Shown: positions 59,272-64,000 of the stretch, piece after piece
Numbering within the stretch: position 1 is the stretch's first letter
Layout of the letters: every line of letters starts with the position of its first letter
NCBI GenBank assembly: GCA_003024785.1
Contig: PUQB01000037.1
Coordinates: 406,443-470,442, forward strand
DNA: 64,000 nucleotides
Reading direction: 5' to 3'
DNA from: Selaginella tamariscina
Lineage: Eukaryota > Streptophyta > Lycopodiopsida > Selaginellales > Selaginellaceae
Position numbers and translations under genes: made by a program
The notes under the pieces: model-generated
The model's input: only the letters and a program-made list of their open reading frames with translations
Databases searched by the model: none
What the model was told of the DNA's origin: nothing

Positions 59272-60752
59272 ATGAATCTGGATGTACTAAATGAAATCGT
59301 CTTAACTTAATTAATTATGAATCACGTAGAAATGATTGACCAACCATGTATAAACTGAATTCTATACACATTCATTAAATAACATTGCAGGCGTATGTTA
59401 TCATGTAGTATATCTGCTTTAAACAGTTACATATAGATAGATAAACCTACATACATACATACACACACACACACTTATATATATAGTCTACACAAGCCGC
59501 AATTAGCCAGTGAAATAGCGGACGTGACTTTAATTTTAATTAATCTTACTAGCATAAAACAATAAGTTAATGTGATTAACTGGTAATAATGATACATTAA
59601 AAATAAAAAATTAATATCACTATAGACAGGGCAGGTTGTATTTAGATTAATAACAATTCCCTTATAATTGTATAATTCTGCTATTTTCATTAATCTTAAA
59701 AAAAGCATAAATAAACAAAGCAGAATCGTGCCTGAACTGGACAGTATTCTAAAAACTTAAACTAAACAATTATTAGTGATTAATATTTGGTATGGCTTGA
59801 TTTTATACCATGTAACAAAAATATATCACCATGAACAATAATTTAAACAAAGTATAAAACGATAATTGAAATTAGAAAATATCTTATTATAAAATTTGAA
59901 CCGCTAAGCATATCTGTGTATATCGACACATACATAATACTGTATATATTGCAAACATGTATTAATAAGCTCTTCCCTCTTTCTCTTCTCTAAGTTCTCA
60001 AACTCGAAAATAGGGTCTCTTACTTGTCAAAAAAATATTATATACAGCTATATAATACACATATATGTATGTGTATGACACTGTATGTATATTCTACTAT
60101 TTCAAAAATATTCTTACAATGTACACGCACAGTCCATATAAATGTGTATCTTTAAATCTTTCTCTCTCTCTCTCCTCTCTCTCTCTCTATTTATATATAT
60201 ATACAGAGAGAGAGAGAAAGAGACACACACACATACATACAGGCTTATAATGATATATTATTTGAAAAGCAATATAATAGATGAAACATTAAAACAGCTA
60301 CTGTGTTAAAGTTTAAACCTCTAATTTTTCCTAATTTTGGAAAACTGTCTATATTCTATAGATTTTGAATAAATGCTTACATTGTTAGTATTTCCTTTGT
60401 ATTTCATTTTGAAGTATAGAATACAAATTAAAATGAGGAAAAATTTCTAATTTTAGAGGAAACCTGAAAAGTGAAGATTCAAGGTATGATTACGGAAGTT
60501 TAAATGTAAATACTTTTTAAAACTCTATGAATTAAGTATAAATTATGAAATTCTAAAAAGATTATAACTTGCCTAATTTGCAAATCTTTAAATAGTATAG
60601 CTCACTATAAATTATAGTCTCTGTCTACTATTTGTATAATACATGAATATGTATGTGAACGTCTGGATGTGATTTCAGAGTCAATGGCATACACAAAAAT
60701 ACCAAGAAGTATAATGGCAGAGGTATTGCTAGGTTGCCATTACATTGTTTGC

Positions 60753-60783
<31 letters not shown>

Positions 60784-62052
60784 TATAATTAGTTAAATAT
60801 TTGGCTTGGAGATGCTAATGTGAGTTTATATCTGTAATGTTGTGTATACATGCATACATAATACTTAATATACGTTACTATATATTCTATGGTAATATAC
60901 ATTTGTGTGTGTATATAAACTGGACTTTAAAGATGCTAAAATACATGGAACCAAAATAAGAATTTATTTAATATTTATAGTTTTATAAATTCATAAATTT
61001 TACATATTTATTTATTTTATAAATTTAATTTATTAAAAAAAGAAACAGAAAGAAAAAATAGTTTAAAATGACATTAAAATCTTTACTAAACAGGGCTTGG
61101 AGAGTGAGTATCTTTATTTGAAGTTCATTAATTTCCTATATATATATTAATAAACTAGTTCTGAAGATTATTGAGTGATATATATTGATTTAACTTATTA
61201 GAAACAGTCTTTTTCTTATTTAAATAAAGATTAGAAAATTAAAAGATACACATATACTTATGTCTGTAGAATACGTGTGTGTGTGTGTGTGTGTATAATC
61301 TATCTTTACAGTACTTGTATATATACAAACGTATGTTAGTTATATATTTAAGTTGTATCGTTAAACAGCATATATAATTGTAAATTAAATAAGATTTTTA
61401 AAAATGTGCATTTACTAAAATAAGGATTATTCATATGTAAATAACATGAGATTATGTATATATATAGTTTAAACGTCTTATAAAACATTGTACGTGCGCT
61501 TGCGGTACTGTATGTGTATGTGTGTATATGTTTCCAACACGAAGTGAGATGTTTACTCTTACAAAAGTCTCTAATGTCTCATTGAATCCCTCTCTCTCCA
61601 CACACACGCACACGCACGCACGCACACAATAATCGAATATTGCCTCCTTAATTACCTTAACCATTTTGTTTCATATATTAAAAAAACTCACGGTTGTGAA
61701 TTTTGAAAAGTTTAGAAGTATTAGTAGATAATAATTTATATAAATTAACTAATATATAAACATCGTTAAGACACTTTAATTTCAAAAACTTATCTACAAA
61801 TATTATTTATTTAGATGTATTATTTGAACGGACACACAAACTAACAATAGACATCCAGACTGTATTGCAATATGTATGCCGCGTATTATTTATTATCTGA
61901 AAATCTTAGCATAAACATACTATTAATATAATATAATTTACTAATTGTGATTAAATTTATATAACTATATTTTATCATTTTAAAATTGTAACAGTCTGGA
62001 TTTGAATATCCTATAGAGTTCTTCTGTGAAAGTTTCTACAAATCAGGACTCT

Positions 62053-62074
62053 CTCTCTCCCTCCCTCCCCTCCT

Positions 62075-62121
<47 letters not shown>
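62053..62121. repeat. (CT)n microsatellite
   Basis: CTCC-rich start, then an uninterrupted CT run, then TATA, near the end of tandem-repeat copy 2. Confidence 0.95.
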
Positions 62122-62126
<5 letters not shown>

Positions 62127-62827
62127 ATATATATATATATATTTATATATGTCTCACGAACACACACACACATACAGAGATATATAAGATACATGTCACT
62201 CATCATACATTATTACTCTTTAGTGATAATAAAACACGGAAAACAAATTTATTGTAAATTTTTAATTTGCTAGAAACATAACTCAAAGGTTCTTATTTTA
62301 AAATGTACGTTATGTGTTTATATATAAACTCAAACATTTCAGAAATATGATATTATAATTGATTGAGTTTCATTTATTAACGATGTTATACAAGTTCGAT
62401 AAGGTAATTTACCACGTTACAAGGGGGGTTGAATTTCAATGTTCTTTCTATGAACGTTATTATATTTACTCATTATTTTTGTATGTGTACATAATAAATA
62501 ATAATATAAATTAGAAAATATTACTATAAATTGGTAACCAGGACTCAGAGAGAGATGTATGTTGATGTATAGTTTATACTATGTATGTGTATACATATCC
62601 ATTATTTTGAGAATCATGTTAAATTAAACATTGTCCTTAAAGTCATTTATTAGGTGTTAAAAATGGTTTATAAAGTAATATATTTATAATATTTAATTCT
62701 TATGAATCATATGAATATCCTAAATCATCTTAACTTAATTAATTATGAATCACGTAGAAATGATCGACCGACCATCTGAATTGCAGCGTATATTATACTC
62801 TTTCACATTCATTAAATAACATTACAG

Positions 62828-62862
62828 GCGCGCGCGCGCGCGCACACACACACACACACACA
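62828..62862. repeat. (GC)n(CA)n alternating purine-pyrimidine tract
   Basis: Fifteen bases of GC alternation pass into about 20 bases of CA. Such tracts are classic left-handed (Z) DNA formers. It lies in tandem-repeat copy 3. Confidence 0.95.
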
Positions 62863-63560
62863 TATTATCTGCTTTGAACAGTTGCATTAATAGATAGATA
62901 GATATAGATATACAGTCTGTGTATACATATACACACACATATAGACGTACACAATCCGCATGCAATATAATATATATATATAATATATATATTATAATAT
63001 ATATATATAATATATATATATATATCTTCATTAGTACTATAGAGGACGTGGCTTCGATTTTAATTAATCTTAAATCATGGTAATAGTGATACACTAAAAG
63101 GAGGGCAGGTTGTATTTAGATTAATGTCTTTCCTACACACTACATCTCCTTACAATTCCCTTTTTAAAAAGCTATTATTTAAAAAAAAAGAATTTAATAA
63201 TTATAATATTTCCTTAATTTGTTAAATAATTAAAACATAATGGTGTCTGACTCTGACTTGGAAAGTATTTTAATATAAAAACTCTAAGAGTTTAAAATAT
63301 TAGTAGTAGCACATAGGACAGGGTGATGGATTAATATTAAATTTTAATTTATATGTGAATGGTATGGGTTGATCAAAGTATAAAATTATAAATTAAATTA
63401 GAAAATATCTTTTTATAAAATCTTTTATCTATCTACTGAATAAGCTCCCTTGTCCAAGTTCTCAAACTGGAAAATAGGGTCTCTTGTCATATATACAGAT
63501 ATATAATACAATGTGTATGTATATGTTACTTTTCAAATATTTCACAACGGACGGACACAC

Positions 63561-63564
<4 letters not shown>

Positions 63565-63606
<42 letters not shown>
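63565..63606. repeat. (CA)n(TA)n microsatellite
   Basis: About 42 bases of CA followed by TA, in tandem-repeat copy 3. Confidence 0.95.
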
Positions 63607-63610
<4 letters not shown>

Positions 63611-64000
63611 ATATATATATATATAGATATATATCAGAAATACCACACTTCAGATTGACACAGAACCACTTGGAATAAGGAAGTAATGGACATACTTAAA
63701 GGTGCAAAGAAATAGCGTATACACATATATACTTATATACTCTTGGTGTCTATGTACGTGTGTACACGTGTGTGTAGAGAGATATACTATCACGGAGGGA
63801 ATCCTACAGAATATTTTAAACTCTACGTGTTAAAGTTTAAGCCTCTTATTTTCTTAATTTTGGAAAATAATATTTTAATTTTTTTCTTATATTCTATCAA
63901 TTTTGAATAAATGCTTACCTTAGTAGTCTTTCCTTTGTATTTCATTTTGAAATCTAAAATACAAAATTAAAATTAAAATTAAAATCAAATCCTATATATA

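Larger units (their letters stand above)
58874..62325. repeat. 3.4-kb tandem repeat, copy 2
   Basis: Begins ACTCTCATTAATTAAAC. Anchors at consistent offsets in copy 3 include TTATTAGGTRTTAAAAATGR (59192), AATTATGAATCACGTAGAAA (59314), TAGGGTCTCT (60012) and TTGAATAAATGCTTAC (60365). No coding sequence is recognised inside. Microsatellites differ in type and length between copies: (TG)n at 59227-59271 and (CT)n at 62053-62121. Confidence 0.85.
62326..64000. repeat. 3.4-kb tandem repeat, copy 3 (cut by the window edge)
   Basis: Begins AAACTCAAACATTTCAG and follows copy 2 in order for at least 1675 bp. It includes the AATCACGTAGAAATGATCGA block at 62750 and TAGGGTCTCT at 63475. A (GC)n(CA)n tract at 62828-62862 replaces unrelated repeats in copy 2. 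Confidence 0.85.

Overview
The window is nuclear DNA of a land plant. The gene models have canonical GT-AG introns, the protein families are plant ones (SMG1 kinase, an SABP2/MES-type methylesterase, cytosolic uL14, an At3g51050-type FG-GAP protein, a DUF985 cupin), and TTTAGGG-type telo-boxes lie beside gene starts. SMG1 is present, and Arabidopsis is known to have lost it. The AT-rich background with (GT)n, (CT)n(CA)n and (AT)n tracts in almost every intron, and a fungal-type chromovirus, would fit a seed-free plant, but I cannot fix the lineage from sequence alone.

Layout. 1-5732 (minus): 5' part of SMG1, thirteen exons, running off the left edge. 6406-8078 (minus): intact four-exon methylesterase with a 600-bp polypyrimidine tract in intron 2. 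10505-11385 (plus): intact four-exon RPL23/uL14 behind a telo-box promoter. 13368-18861 (plus): sixteen-exon FG-GAP membrane protein. 19745-49881: a 30-kb nest of transposable elements. 52332-54060 and 55280-56420 (plus): broken copies of a 2-oxoglutarate dioxygenase and a DUF985 cupin gene. 56608-64000: three copies of a 3.4-kb tandem repeat, the first carrying a MITE.

The TE nest can be resolved to four levels from target duplications. An old Ty3/gypsy element (LTRs 19745-19966 and 49661-49881) has its pol gene cut in two. The cut holds a 9.6-kb CACTA-type DNA transposon (23158-32757, CACTGGAAA ends, TTT duplication) and, 26 bp further on, a 1.65-kb-LTR element (32784-48583). A solo LTR of that second family (33310-42023, GCTTG duplication) sits in its left LTR. 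That solo LTR was hit by a chromovirus (34081-40354, minus) and by a reverse-oriented solo LTR of the chromovirus (40665-41307, TAGGT duplication). Removing the insertions restores the gypsy reading frame across the gap.

The most novel items are these. The chromovirus looks self-priming: the predicted start of its RNA is complementary to the primer site beside its 5' LTR, as in Tf1/sushi elements. Its pol region is also strikingly enriched in the hexamer CCTGTA/TACAGG. The CACTA element carries, divergent from its Tnp2-like transposase, a second gene with a SAM domain, a tail of tandemly duplicated small exons and a DUF8039-like C-terminal region. One-base indels occur in host genes as well as in transposons, so some breaks may be consensus errors.
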